A stretch of DNA of 64,000 nucleotides, from assembly GCA_017311185.1 (NCBI GenBank), contig JAESUZ010003902.1, positions 1,488,001 through 1,552,000 on the forward strand, read 5' to 3'. Within the stretch, counting starts at the first letter, position 1. The number at the start of each line of letters is the position of its first letter. The translations under genes and the position numbers were made by a program. Positions 1 through 10,714 of the stretch are shown piece by piece. The DNA comes from Proteles cristata cristata (taxonomy: Eukaryota; Chordata; Mammalia; Carnivora; Hyaenidae). The notes below the pieces were generated by a model. The model did not search any database. It was not told the DNA's origin and was given only the letters and a program-made list of their open reading frames with translations.

Positions 1-186
1 TCGCTTGGGTCATGATATCGCGGTTCATGGGTTCGAGCCCTGCGTCGGGCTCTGTGCTGACTGCCAGCTCAGAGCCTGGAGCCTGTTTCAGTCTGTGACT
101 CCCTCTCTCTCTGACCCTCCCCTGCTCACGCTGTCTCTCTCTCTCTCTCCTAGAAATAAATAAAAAAAACATTTAGAAAAATAAAA
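1..186 (+). repeat. Felid tRNA-Lys SINE (CAN-SINE), 5' end cut by window edge
   Basis: The copy starts inside the tRNA-derived head, so the A box is outside the window. The B box (GGTTCGAGCCC), the CT-rich body and the AAATAAATAAA tail are present. Its body (GTTTCAGTCTGTGACTCCC) matches the copies at 502 and 54602, so it belongs to the same low-divergence subfamily. Confidence 0.95.
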
Positions 187-229
187 TGGATCCTTCACAG
201 GGTTGGAAAATCAATTACACAATGCAATC

Positions 230-488
230 CCTCATTCATTCATCTGTACACTTATTGAGCACCTACCATAAGTGGGCTCTGTGATGGGCACTGGAAATAC
301 ACAGATGTGGTCTATGCCCTCCTAGAGCGTATGATTTGGCGGGGGCACACAGGCAATAAAAAGTATACGAATGAACAACTATTTGATTGCAGAAGTGCCA
401 GGAAGGAGAAAGCCAAGGTGCAATGATACCGAGCGGGGAGTTGGGGAGCCTGATTTGTATGTGGCCATCAGGGAAGGGCTCTTCAAAG
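230..488 (-). repeat. L2 LINE 3' fragment, split by a SINE
   Basis: CATTCATTCATCTGTACACT followed by TTGAGCACCTACCATA is the reverse complement of the L2 3' end. The text continues through an L2-like 'AGTGCCAGGAAGGAGAAAG' stretch and resumes after the SINE at 502-714, so the SINE landed inside an existing L2. Confidence 0.75.
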
Positions 489-501
489 AGAGACCAATTA
501 A

Positions 502-714
502 GGGGCGCCTGGGTGGCTTAGTCGGTTAAGCGTCCGACTTTCGCTTAGGTCATGATCTCGCGGTTCGTGGGTTCAAGCCCCACGTCGGGCTCTGTGCTGA
601 CTGCCAGCTCAGAGCCTGGAGCCTGTTTCAGTCTGTGACTCCCTCTCTCTATGACCCTCCCCTCTTCACGCTGTCTCTCTCTCTCTCTAGAAGGAAAAAA
701 AAAAAAAAAGAGAG
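502..714 (+). repeat. Felid tRNA-Lys SINE inserted in L2
   Basis: This is a full-length copy starting GGGGCGCCTGGGTGGC, with A and B boxes, CT-rich body and poly(A). Near-identical 13-bp duplications flank it: AGAGACCAATTAA at 489-501 and AGAGACCAGTTAA at 715-727. One mismatch and the match to the 54602 copy suggest a fairly recent insertion. Confidence 0.97.
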
Positions 715-727
715 AGAGACCAGTTAA

Positions 728-830
728 AGCCAAGATCTGAAGGCCCAGGAGGAACACAGCTCTGTGATGGGGGAAAGCCCTCCAGGCTAAGGGAACAACA
801 GGTGCAGCACACTGTACAAGGCAGATGACA
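728..830 (-). repeat. L2 LINE, continuation after the SINE
   Basis: GGGGGAAAGCCCTCCAGGC and GGGAACAACAGGTGCAGCAC match the reverse L2 segment that normally follows the part at 230-488. Together they form one L2 interrupted at 489-727. Confidence 0.55.
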
Positions 831-905
831 GGGGGCGTCACTGCCACCACTGACGTGTCTGCCCTGTGTCCTCTGAGGGAGCACTGCAGGCTGACCCAGG
901 ACTGC

Positions 906-950
906 CTGGAGGAGGAGAGGAGGAGGAGAGGAAAAAGGAGGAAGAGAAGG
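906..950 (+). repeat. GGA-rich purine tract
   Basis: Low-complexity (GGA/GGAGA)n run of about 45 purines. No other feature is seen. Confidence 0.85.
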
Positions 951-964
951 TACTTGCGGCACTC

Positions 965-1800
965 CACACATCCATTCATTCAGGACACGTTTGCTGAGCT
1001 CCCCGACTATGCAGACTCTCTACCTCCTCGCTGGCACTGAGGGCACCCAACCCAGTCGCAGCCCCATGGCCCTCGGAGAGGAGGAGGTGTTGGACCCCAG
1101 TGAAGTGGCTATGCCACAATAAGCATGCCACTCGGGTTCTGGAAATGCTAAGGGGTTCCTGGCATGATCAGAGCAGGGAGCAGGAGGACCCCACCAGGCA
1201 CATCTGGGGGGACAGGGGAGGGAGATCAGGAGAGGCCGACCTGAAGACATGATGTCGAGTTGAGATCTACAGAGGAAGAGAAGTCAGTGGGTCGAGGAGT
1301 CGCCTGGTGGACTGAGCAGAGAACTTGGGGCTTATTCTCAGAGCGATGATGATCTGTTGACGGCTTTCAGGGGTGAGGCTCCAAGACTGGATGTGGAGCA
1401 GATGGAGGAGCAGGGGCCAGAGCAGATGCACGAAGAACAGCCTACTTGACACTGACAGTGATGGGGGGGTGGGGGTGGGGAGCTAGAGAAGGAAACTGAC
1501 CTAGGCACACTTAGAAGATGAAACCTACAAGACGGAGTGATGGACCGGCCGGGGCAAGGGAGATGGGCAGGAGTCAGTGGTGATCCTGCTTGTGAACCTG
1601 GGCACCTAAAGGCGCTGTTTGCTGTGCGCTGGGTGCTTTGGAGGTGCCCAAGTAGAGACACAGAGCAAGGACTGGGACACACAGGTCTACAGGAGCTCAG
1701 AGTAGATATTCACATGGGTTTTGCTGGCTTAACAACAAAGTGTGCCCCAGGAAGAGCATCCCTGGAGGGAAGTACAAAGAGAGACTCCGAGATGATAGCT
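965..1800 (-). repeat. Probable diverged L2 LINE fragments
   Basis: CATCCATTCATTCAGGACAC opens like the reverse L2 3' end. Later stretches (CTTGGGGCTTATTCTCAGAG near 1325, AGATATTCACATGGG near 1705) resemble upstream L2 sequence in the same orientation. The match is patchy and some of this may be unique DNA. Confidence 0.4.
1463..1480 (+). other. G-run cluster (quadruplex-capable)
   Basis: Runs of G7, G5 and G4 separated by single T, on the plus strand. Two stacks could be drawn from the G7 run, giving four G-tracts. Confidence 0.5.
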
Positions 1801-1829
1801 TGAATAAGGAACACTGCCAGGGGTGGGGG

Positions 1830-2575
1830 AGGACATCCAGAGGCTAGAGGGCATCCAGGGCAGTGCTGAGGACACCTGGGAGCCACAGCACGGCCTCTCT
1901 GTCCCAAGGGGGCTGTCAGTCAGCCCTGGGCTCCCTCGTCTGTGCCACCTGCTGGGCCCGGCTCTGGTGCAGGAACCCTACTGTCCTGAGGACGTCACAG
2001 ACACGAGAAGGGCAGAGCATGCACCCTGAGCTGGGGAGTGAGGAGAGAGTCCGGGAAGAGGGCCGCCCCAGGCCAACATGGAGGGAGGGAGCTCCTGCTG
2101 GGAAGACTGGGCCAGAGCCAAGCACTCGTGTGTCTGGCACGCCTTACACCTGGCTCTGGGCTTTGCCACTGCACCAGCCCGACAGGCCCTGGGGCGCTAG
2201 GCTGGACCTGCTCTTGCCCGCATCTCCCAGGCCCAGCATGTAGCCAAGGATGTGCTACAGAGAGGTTCACACGTGTCCCTCTGTGCAGGGAGCTGTAAGT
2301 GAGGCAGAAGCCAGAGAGCTCACCTGAGGGGGGATTGGGAGGGAAGGGTGGACGGCCTTTCCCTGAAGCAAGTGGTCCTTCCTGGGTAAGCAGCAGGGAA
2401 CCGCGAGGGTTCTGAGCAGCACGGCACCGAGTGGGCGGTGGGGACCTCCGAGACGCCCGGGGGTGGGGAGAGGGCCTGAGGCTGGAGAGCGGGAAAACAG
2501 GTAGGAAGACACGTCTGTGTTTCCAAAGGCAGGTCCCCCAGGCTTACCCTGATCAGCGTGAGGAGGCTGGGAGCA
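1830..2575. other. Unique GC-rich DNA, no gene seen
   Basis: No repeat family, splice-bounded frame or motif cluster is recognised. Frames of 80-150 codons exist on both strands but overlap each other and show no domain, as expected of GC-rich DNA. Confidence 0.6.
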
Positions 2576-2760
2576 TGCACCCCTCACCTCCACACACAGG
2601 TCCAAGCATGCGTGTTCGCGGAGGCACATGTGTGTATACCTGCATGAGGACACGCCCATGCATATACACATACGGCCTAACCCAGCAGACGCATAAGGAC
2701 ACAGAAGTTCAGGCCACACAAAGGCACTTCAACACACAAGTATAAAAGGGACAAGTGCCT
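2576..2760 (+). repeat. Degenerate CA-rich low-complexity DNA
   Basis: Broken ACACATG / CATACACAT words indicate an old, decayed dinucleotide-rich tract rather than a clean microsatellite. Confidence 0.6.
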
Positions 2761-3220
2761 TCAGGGATGCACAGAGGGACCACTCCGGCATGAACCTGCA
2801 GGTGCTCATACACATGGGCCCGTAGGAGCCCTGGACAAAGGCCTAGTCTTTCAAGAATAGGCAGGAAGCCCACGCTGGCTCTGTGCTGGTTGGTGGTTAC
2901 TGTAGGCAATGTCAGGCAGAGGCTTCACCCACCGAGGTCCCCGGCTCCTGGCAGGCCTACACAGCCCTCAGCAGAGTGAGGGGCTGCCCACAACGGGCCT
3001 CATGCTCAACACTTACTGAGACTTGGGTGAATGTGTCAACCCACCAGCCAGCTGCTTCCCCTCCTAAAACAGCAGCAGGAGCTGAGTGACAGCCCAGCCG
3101 GCTAATGGCGGGGCCCGGGGTGGCTGGTGTCAACCCTGCCAGCAGGACCAGGAGGGGCAGGTGGGGGACATTGGGGACTGGGCCCAACCCGGCGCTGCCT
3201 GGACTGTGCTTCCCCATCGT

Positions 3221-3700
3221 TGAGCGGCACACAGACACGTGGACAAGTGCAGAGAGGGGGCCAGAGGCACGAACGTGCACGCAGCACCAATATTCACAGA
3301 AACACAAGCACTGAGATATCAGAGACCCTCAGGTCACCCCAACATAGAGGCACAGACTCATGGCACACACACACACACGCTGCCCAGCTACATGGAAACA
3401 CAGGCAACAGGCACACACATTCACACGCAAGCATATATCTGAACAAGCAGACTCACAGGCAGCAGTCACACGGGCTACACCCACACCCAACTGTACACAA
3501 AACACACCAAACATACACACGCTAAAGCACACATGTATGTGGACACAACAGGAGAAAGCTCATAAACTCCCTGGTGCACGCTGTATAGACACGGATGCAT
3601 CAACTACACCAAGGCATATAGGACCAAAGACACACACATACACACCTTGCACATGTGCACACAGGCACTCACACAGGCATCCAGAGAGTGTTCTCTGGCC
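3221..3700 (+). repeat. Long degenerate CA-rich low-complexity DNA
   Basis: Nearly 480 bp of broken CACA words, with one intact (CA) run near 3364-3379. Open frames across it encode His/Thr-rich strings typical of translated CA repeats and are not genes. Confidence 0.75.
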
Positions 3701-4172
3701 TTCTGCACGAGGGTCTCCTCCCCACCCCTCCCTCCTGGCCAACAGGGCCAGGATCCAGCGTTCTGGCTGGTCACCCATGTAGGATAAACACGGCCAAGTC
3801 CAAGGCCCCCAGGATGAAGGCTCAGGATCCAGACTGACTTCTCAGGACTAGTAAGTAGTAGTGCCCGGAGCCAGATTCCAGTGAGCCACCTCCTCTCCTG
3901 GCAGCCAGGGGGCAAGCAGAGGGCCTCCAGGCAGGAGTCTGAGCAGTGGCAGCCTGCTCGCCATCTCCTCCCTCAGCCCGGGCAGCAGAGCCCCAGGGGG
4001 CTCTGACTCTCGCCCTTTCCACCATCAGCCTCTTCCTTCTCCACAAAAGACAGCACCGGGCAGAGCCAGGGCAGCAGAGCCAGGGAGAAGCCCGAGGAGG
4101 AAAGGGCTGGAGCCTGTGATCCGAGGAGCCCGCGGCCGCCTTGGCTCCAGCCTGGGCGGAGGTGCTGTGTAA
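3701..4172. other. Unique GC-rich DNA, no gene seen
   Basis: No repeat family is recognised. The GC-rich point GCGGCCGC near 4130 is too isolated to be a CpG island. Confidence 0.55.
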
Positions 4173-4174
4173 GC

Positions 4175-4310
4175 ACAAGAGCAGAGGGGGAAAGTTACTT
4201 AGGAAGATTAAATGAGTCAGTGTAGCATCTCACCAACAGTCATTTAAATGACTCAAAGCCTCGATTGTGAGATGACCACAATTTACTGGGACGTTCCAAA
4301 CATGCACCAG
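4175..4310. promoter_or_regulatory. AT-rich block with two AP-1 sites and a palindrome
   Basis: It contains TGAGTCA (4213-4219) and TGACTCA (4249-4255), both perfect AP-1 sites, 36 bp apart. The second overlaps a perfect 16-bp palindrome AGTCATTTAAATGACT (4238-4253). GATTAAATGAGT resembles the MIR 3' part, so the block may be repeat-derived. Regulatory use is inferred only. Confidence 0.3.
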
Positions 4311-4470
4311 AGAAGAGAGGGAAAGGCGGCTAACTCCTTCCACGCCGGCGTGTAGGCAGACAGGCTTCTGACTCTGGGGAAAGGGCTGCACAGGGCCGTG
4401 TCTGCTCCTGCACCACTCCCCAGCCAGCATGCTGTGGTGCCATCTTTGCAAGGCATCTGTATTGCCATCT

Positions 4471-4682
4471 TTTTTTTTTTTTTGATGTTTTATTTATTTT
4501 TGAAAGAGAGAAACAGAGCGCAAGCAAGGGAGAGGCAGACAGAGAGGGACACAGAATCTGAAGCAAGCTCCAGGCTCTGAGCTGTCAGCACAGAGTCCGA
4601 CTCAAGGCTCGAACTCACAAACCATGAGATAATGACCTGAGCTGAAGTCAGACACTTAATCGACTGAGCCACCCAGGTGCCC
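4471..4682 (-). repeat. Felid tRNA-Lys SINE, minus strand
   Basis: It runs from a T-tail through GA-rich body to the head (CTGAGCCACCCAGGTGCCCC). Target duplications CTGTATTGCCATCT (4457-4470) and CTGTATTGCTGTCT (4683-4696) differ at two positions, so the copy is older than those at 502 and 54602. Confidence 0.97.
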
Positions 4683-4914
4683 CTGTATTGCTGTCTTTGG
4701 AAGATTCTTACAGGAGCCCGGCCCTGACTACCAGCATCTGTGGGCAGGTAGGAGGGAGCAGAGCACAGCTGGCACTCAGGTGAGCCGGGACAGATGAGAC
4801 AGCTCTGGCCACCCACTGGCAACAGAGGACAAGAGCATGACGTCTAGTCTCTCCACTTTGGTATATTTTGAAATGTTCTAAAATAAAGGCTTTGGATCTC
4901 CTCTCTTAGAAGGA

Positions 4915-5030
4915 ATACTCATTCATCACGCATTCATATAATCACACATTCATTCAATCCGTGAGCTGCTCAGGAGCCCTGCCCTATGGGAGCTCATTGT
5001 CCAGAGGGGCAACCGACCTGTAAGTGGACA
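4915..5030 (-). repeat. L2 LINE 3' fragment
   Basis: CACATTCATTCAATCCGTGAG followed by GCCCTATGGGAGCTCATTGT matches the reverse L2 3' end (ATTCA tail, then the GGAGCTCA block). Confidence 0.6.
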
Positions 5031-5354
5031 CACGTGCCTCACTCCGGGTGCAAAGGGAAAGGCGCCCCGTGCCAGAGCTGGAGGCTTGCAGCTGGTCTGG
5101 GGCACCAGGTAGGTCACACCTGATGAGTGGGGGGGTGAGGACAACTTCCCACCTAGGTTGCCAACCTGGGTCCTTTGGGGACCGGAGGGAGGTGAGGGAG
5201 CAGTATGATGCAGTGAGCAGGGGACTGATCGGCACCTTTCCTTTAAAGGTAAATCGCTGGCTGGGTCCTTTAAAAGATCTGGGCACCTGGCACAAGGCAG
5301 GGGGAAGGATGGCGGGGAGCAGGGGAAGGGGGAGGACAGGGTGGTCACGACGCT

Positions 5355-5535
5355 TTGAGCACCACACAGTGTACCAGGCTCTGTGCCAGACACCGTCCCC
5401 TCCCCCGCCTCATTTGCATTCCTGGAGGCAGGGAGCAAGGTGATGTCCAACGACAGGTGTAGAAATTGAGCCTCCAACAAACAGGCTCCAGAACAAAGCT
5501 GGTTTGGATCCTGAATCTGGTGTGACTGACTAGGG
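5355..5535 (-). repeat. MIR SINE fragment
   Basis: GTGTACCAGGCTCTGTGCCAG, a CATTTGCATTCCTGG middle and GAAATTGAGCCTCC follow the order of a reverse MIR core. A chance octamer ATTTGCAT sits at 5411-5418. Confidence 0.55.
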
Positions 5536-5539
5536 CTTG

Positions 5540-6565
5540 TGCTGTGACCAAAGAGAAGGAGAGGCTGACACTCCAGGGAAGTGTCTGGGGCAGGCGTGGG
5601 AGGCAGTGGTGACTCTGAGAAGCTCTGGTGAGTCTGCGCACTCTGTGAAGACAGGGACCCCAGTGGCTGGCATCTGCCTGATGCTTGTCAGTATCATCGA
5701 GTGCATGCAAGCGAAAGGCAGGTGAGGGGACTGGGGGTCCCTGGAAAAGGAGGGGACACTGAGGACACGAGGGAAGTATGTGAAGGGGCCTGGCTGGCTC
5801 AACAGTGGCCCCAGGGATTCTGGATCCACTCCTGGGCTGAGCCCAAGCTCCTCTGGAACACGTCAGAATCTGAGAAGCAGGAGAGCAGGCAGGGTGGCCC
5901 TTATCATCATGCCGGCCTCCACCCCCTCCCCATGAACACCTCCTCCAGGATTCCCACTGCTGAGCCTGGCTCCTCCGGGATCACTCCCTTCACCCCCTGG
6001 AAACCCCCCGGGACACAGAACTGCCCCTCTGGCCCCGCTTGGCCAGCCCTGCTGCCTGGCACAGTAACCCCTCTCTGCCCCCACCCAGTGCTGACCAACT
6101 GTGTCCAGGGAGCGGGCACCTCGAAACCCCTTCTAGCCAGGCCTGGCTGGGGGTGGGGTACGGTCCCCAAAGAAGAGAGGGTGATGATTTGGTCTTTATA
6201 CCTGCCATGCACACACGTCACTAGCACCGCAGCTTTGGGGCAGGTCAGGGTCATCCCAGAGCTAGAGCTGGACACGCTCCACAATCCTACCCAGGGAGAG
6301 CCACTCTCTCATCATCTTCTCCGTGTTCCGTCGGTTTCTGCAGACATTTGGTGCAGCGTGTGCCTGTGCACAGAGGCGGGCCCCGCGCGGGGCGTGTGCG
6401 TGCGCATGCGGGCGCACACCTACGCACTCATCCATACCCTCACCCTGCTGCTGCCCCTGAGTGTCCCCTGCCGTTCCCGCAACAGACCTGCCGCCTCAGG
6501 CCTGGGCGGGGGGTTAGAGGGCATCCAGAGGCAAGCAGGAAAGGGGCCTCGGCCTGAATTCCAAA
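5540..6565. other. Unique GC-rich DNA with a chance long frame
   Basis: A plus-strand frame of 291 codons covers 5701-6576. It is Pro/Ser/Gly-rich, has no domain, signal peptide or repeat structure, and shows no conserved-looking exon borders. I do not annotate it as a gene. Confidence 0.55.
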
Positions 6566-6569
6566 GTCT

Positions 6570-6640
6570 GAAATAGCCCACCACAATTATCTTTGTTCTG
6601 ACAGGCTGATTAGCATAATTATCCCATCAGAGGAAAGAAA
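6570..6640. promoter_or_regulatory. AT-rich island with octamer-variant and SOX-like sites
   Basis: Within GC-rich DNA this short block holds ACAATTATC, CTTTGTT (6591-6597), ATTAGCAT (6609-6616; reverse of the POU variant ATGCTAAT) and ATAATTATC. The density of homeodomain, SOX and POU words resembles a conserved enhancer core. Function is inferred. Confidence 0.35.
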
Positions 6641-6775
6641 AACAGGAGAGAGAGGATGAGGACAGTGGCAGACGGAGAGACACCCGGGGCAGACAAAGAC
6701 AGCAACAGGCACCCGTACCGAGAGAGACTGCATCTTAGCTAGAAACAGCTGCCCGGAAGAGTGAGCAGGGCCGCA

Positions 6776-6794
6776 GGGGGTGGGGGTGGGGGGG
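6776..6794 (+). other. G-quadruplex-capable run
   Basis: G5-T-G5-T-G7 on the plus strand; the G7 run can supply two tracts. Confidence 0.55.
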
Positions 6795-7054
6795 TGCCCT
6801 TTCCCTCCTCCGCTCCCAGGCAGGCTGAGGGTGGGCTTCAGGGGCCCATCTGTAAACAGAAAGGGCTGGACAAAGCCACGTCTAAGGTCCTGGCAGCCCT
6901 GACACTCATGCCTCGGGACAGCAGAGCTGGGATGTGCCGGACAAAACCATTTCGCCAAAGGATGCAAACACCTACGCAGCGACGTCGTCCTGCTTTAATT
7001 CACCATCACATCTCCTTACGTCCGGGCCTCTCCTAGGAAGAGGCCCAGAACGTG

Positions 7055-7290
7055 CCCCTCCTCTGTGCCAGGCCCAGCTAGACCTGCCAAGGGCTAGAAA
7101 AGCCTTTGCTCTTGGAGAGCTCCCAGCCTCACAGAGGAGGACAGAGCGACCCAGCCAGATGATCTCAGCACGCTGCGGCCCGCGAGTCTGAAGGCAGGTG
7201 CCCAGGATTGCAGACGAAGGGTCCAGGTTGCCGGGAGAAGGCGCGGAAAGGTGTCCACAGGAAGAGAGGCCTAAGGGAGGCCTGAGTGGG
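7055..7290 (-). repeat. Possible diverged L2 fragment
   Basis: CTGTGCCAGGCCCAGCTAG and CTTGGAGAGCTCCCAGCCTC follow the order of reverse L2 (GTGCCAGGCAC ... GGAGCTCACAGTC). Divergence is high. Confidence 0.4.
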
Positions 7291-7532
7291 GGGCGGTGCG
7301 GCAGGCGACGGGGGTGGTGGGAGCACCAGGCGTGGCCCTGACCATTCCGGACATCGTGCTGAGTTACTGTCGCTCCCTCACCGCCTACTACCCACCCCTG
7401 AACCAGGTCACACCTATTAGCTTCTCCTCCACAACCAGATGGAAAGATCTTTACGAGCAGACCATCTCTCCCTTCTCCCTCCATCTTCCACAGCCCTGGG
7501 CACACAGCGGGCTTGATAAATCCTCACTGCAC

Positions 7533-7706
7533 GGGGCACCTGGGTGGCTCAATCGGTCGTGATCTCTTGGTTTTGTGGATTCAAGCTCCGCCTCGGGCTC
7601 CGGCTGTGCACAGCCTGCTTGGGGTTCTCCCTCTCTCCCTCTCTCTTTCTGCCCCTCCCTCACCTGCACTTTCTGTCTCTCTCAAAACAAACAAACTTAA
7701 AAATAA
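7533..7706 (+). repeat. Felid tRNA-Lys SINE with deleted head segment
   Basis: GGGGCACCTGGGTGGCTC passes directly into GGTCGTGATCTC, so about 30 bp between the A and B boxes are missing, probably disabling Pol III initiation. The tail AAACAAACAAAC is atypical. Flanks TCCTCACTG and TCTTCACTG are likely target duplications. Confidence 0.93.
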
Positions 7707-7964
7707 TCTTCACTGAATGGAGGTCCTGGCCATGCTAGGAAATGGCTGCAGGTAGGGGTGGGGGGGGGCGGTCCTAAGCCCCAGTCCCACCTTCCAGGGA
7801 AGAATGGAAAGATGCTTCTGCTTCTGGAGAAGGGGCAGGGAAGGAGACAGAGAGCCATGCAAACGACCTGTTCTAGAAAAAGAGCTAGGGAGTCCTGAGC
7901 AGAGCCCTGGGCTCGCCTGCAGTAGAGGCTGACTAACCCTGAAAGGAAGCAAGGGGAGCTGGAG

Positions 7965-8350
7965 AGAGACTCAGCACAGAGGGGTGGGGTGGGGGGAAGG
8001 GAAAGACTATGAATAAATTAGAGAAAGACATGGAGAGAAAGAAACAAAGATGAACATGACAAGCAAAGAGCGAGAGAGAGACACACACACAGAGGCAGAG
8101 ACGTTAAGAGACAGGCAGAAGAGAAGTTCAGAGAGAGGGGAGATATGGAGAGGCAAAGATTGGAACTAAGTCAGATGGAGGACAAGCAATACAAAGGGAT
8201 AACGAAGGAAAAGAAGGAAGGAAAAAAAACCAGAGCGGCAAAGGCAAAGGAGCGGAAAAGGAGAGGGCGACCAATAAGCAGCCCAAAATCATCCAGGATG
8301 TTTGAAGGGGAGGGGGGTGGGGAGCAGCAGCGAGGGGAGAAAGGGATGGA
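7965..8350 (+). repeat. Long purine-rich (GA-rich) tract
   Basis: About 385 bp are strongly biased to A and G on the plus strand, with AGAGAGAG and GGAAAAGAAGGAAGG words and a G4-capable GGGGTGGGGTGGGGGG at 7981. Frames through it are Lys/Glu/Arg-rich low-complexity and not genes. Confidence 0.75.
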
Positions 8351-8699
8351 GGGAGACAGGCCTATTCCGAGAGTCTCTATCCAGGCCACGCCAGGCCTGG
8401 GGTCAGCGTCCCAGGCAGGGAGGCCACGTGCCCAATGTCCTCTGCTCCATCTGTCTGTCCATGGGAGCTAGACCACAGTCTTCCACTCCATCAGGCTGGC
8501 AGGTCTCCCTCGTGCCTCCTGCCCACCTGGCTCCTCGAGGATGTCTGGGGGAGGCGGGCAGTGGAGAAAACAGCTCCGGGAATAAACAAGCTTGCTCAGC
8601 CTCCTGAGACCAGGACACTCAGGACGCCAGGCTGAACATGAAAGTCACACCCGTCACGCTTCCTGATGCTCCTGCAGGCCTGCAAGGAGGCTTAGGAGT

Positions 8700-8922
8700 T
8701 ACACTAATAACCACAATGCCGAGGAACGCTTCCTCTGGGGTGGGCACTGTGCTGAGCTCTTTCTGTGCCTGTATGATCTCATGGAGTCCTCGCCGAGATC
8801 CTCTGAACCATGTGCCTTTATCTTTATCCATCCCTGTGAACATCCGAGGCCCAGAGAGGTTCAGGAACTTGCCCGAAGTTGCACAGCCAGGAAGCAAGTG
8901 GTGGAGCAGGATCGGAGCCTTT
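8700..8922 (-). repeat. MIR SINE, nearly full length
   Basis: GGGCACTGTGCTGAGCTC, GGCCCAGAGAGGTTCAGG and GTTGCACAGCCAGGAAG follow reverse MIR across core and tRNA-derived parts. Confidence 0.85.
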
Positions 8923-8924
8923 GC

Positions 8925-9785
8925 TTTGAGTTTCTGTTTCTTGTAATCTATGGAGAGGAGCGAGAGGGTGCTGGCCTCTGGGTGAGCTCCCCACCTACCA
9001 AGAATCAGAGTCCTTTAGGAAACGATCCTTCACAAGGGCCCCCTCCGGGCTCCTTCCTACTCTTCAGATTGGTATAGCCTCTGGAGGCATTTCGGCTTTG
9101 AATGGCTGTCATTGACAAGGGCATCTCAAAGCATTCAGTGCATCCAACTGGCCCCAGGTCTCCTGTCAGCCTCTGTCAGCCCCAGGGACAAGGAGTTAGC
9201 CGGTGACACTGAAGAGATGACGTGTAGTAGAGTCAGAAAGCTTCTCCTTCTAAGCAGAAGCCCACCACCCTTCCCCGGGCACACCCTTAACCACAGAGGC
9301 CCCATGGGACAAAGCATGTGGATGCAGGAAGTGCTGAGAAGCCGTGGCCTCGCCCTGGGCACGAGGAGAGCCACCCATGAGTCTGCTCACAAAGCCAAGG
9401 GAGGCCTAGGCCAGATGGGGGCATGCCAGGCTGCTGTACTTCAGCCCTCTGGACAGCACTGAAGTCCTTCCCCAGAGAGAGGTGCCGGCTGAGGCCTCAG
9501 GATTTGTCAGAGCTCCGGTAACCTCTCCTGGAGGGTACCTGTGAGCTCTGGTCTAGCAGCCTAAGTTCGTGCAACTGGTGAAGGCCCCAAGGACAGGAAA
9601 TCAGACCACGGGCTCCTTGTGACCTTTCCCCCCTTCTCTATACACAGAGCATCCGCAGACAAGTTCAGGTCACTGAAACCAAGAGCCCCATGTGTCTGCT
9701 CTTCTGATATAACCAGCATGGATGGAGGTGGTTCCCCATGTGCCTAGATGACTTCTCTCATGCCCCACCTTTATCACCTCTACAG
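8925..9785. other. Unique sequence, nothing recognised
   Basis: No repeat, gene or motif cluster is seen. The 116-codon plus frame at 9112-9462 has no recognisable domain. Confidence 0.5.
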
Positions 9786-9789
9786 AAAG

Positions 9790-9895
9790 CCTGCAGGGGA
9801 AATCTACTGATGCCCATTTGATAGATAAGGAAACTGAGGCTTGGTGGTTGACCACATCCGCAGTGAGTAGCATAGCCAGGATCCAAGACTATTCA
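9790..9895 (-). repeat. MIR SINE fragment
   Basis: GATAGATAAGGAAACTGAGGC followed by GAGTAGCATAGCCAGGATCC is the tRNA-proximal half of reverse MIR. Confidence 0.7.
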
Positions 9896-10254
9896 TGTCT
9901 TTTCCACTACGGCCCGCAGCTACCCCACACAGCATGATTAGCGCAGGCCCAACCGACAGCATCAAACTCAAGCCTCAAGTGCCACTTCCAAAAGTGGGGT
10001 TCCAAAGGGATCCTACGCCAGAGCCTGTAAGGAATGTCTGACAGCTTCCAGAACCACCATCACGGCCCAAGCCCTTTGGCTGACTCAGTTTCCTAGGGAA
10101 GGAAATACTGCTAATTCTCGCAGCTATAAGACACACGCTTGTTGATCCTATTAAGATTTATCTCATAGCAGAGCTGTAGGAATGACAGCTGGCTCTGAGA
10201 GCCCGCATGGTGGCGGGGAAGGCATGCACCCAACAAAGGATCCCAGAGCCTCCC

Positions 10255-10375
10255 TCATCAGCGTGTGACCTTGGGCAAGTCACTTAACCACCCCAGACTT
10301 CTATTTCCTCATCTGTCAAATGAAGGAGCCTCATGATGTGGTCCCCAAGGTCCCCTGAAGGCTGAACCTTCTAGG
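10255..10375 (+). repeat. MIR SINE fragment
   Basis: GTGTGACCTTGGGCAAGTCA followed by TTTCCTCATCTGTCAAATG is diagnostic of the MIR core in plus orientation. Confidence 0.85.
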
Positions 10376-10379
10376 AGCC

Positions 10380-10560
10380 TGTGATTCGTGATTCAATTAA
10401 AGTTTACCAGGCTGCCTATCAGCAAATTTAATGACTCTTCAAAGTTGACCAAGGCAGGCAAAAAGATTATAAATGTAATTTCATTGAAATGAGGAAAAAA
10501 TGAGAAAAAGCCAGCAAATAGCTTCTTAACACAGAGGCCACGCTTACCAGCATACAAGTG
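10380..10560. promoter_or_regulatory. AT-rich candidate conserved block
   Basis: Repeat-free AT-rich sequence with TTCAATTAAAG, CAGCAAATTTAATGAC, AAGATTATAAATG and ATTTCATTGAAAT (a 13-bp inverted repeat). It stands out from flanking repeats and GC-rich DNA. Enhancer identity is inferred. Confidence 0.3.
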
Positions 10561-10714
10561 AGTCACTGCCTTTGCGTGGGGGTAAGGAGGAATGAAATTG
10601 GATTCTCTGGAGCTCACGTGGGCTTGTCTTCCCAGCCTTGGAGAGGACTGGCCATAGCCAGGGGACAGATGGGACCCTTGGGGTTCATTCAAAATGGAGG
10701 GAGAGGGGGAGGGG

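Noticed and set aside
502..560. tRNA-like sequence as a functional tRNA gene
   Set aside because: It has A and B boxes but belongs to the repeated SINE head, followed by CT-rich body and A tail; it does not form an isolated tRNA gene.
6360..6420. CpG-rich patch as a promoter CpG island
   Set aside because: Only about 60 bp of CpG-dense sequence; far short of an island and without an adjacent gene start.
5701..6576. 291-codon plus-strand frame
   Set aside because: Low-information Pro/Ser/Gly-rich sequence without similarity to any family I know; long frames by chance are expected in DNA this GC-rich.
8145..8471. Lys/Glu/Arg-rich open frame
   Set aside because: Produced by the GA-rich low-complexity tract; no real protein features.
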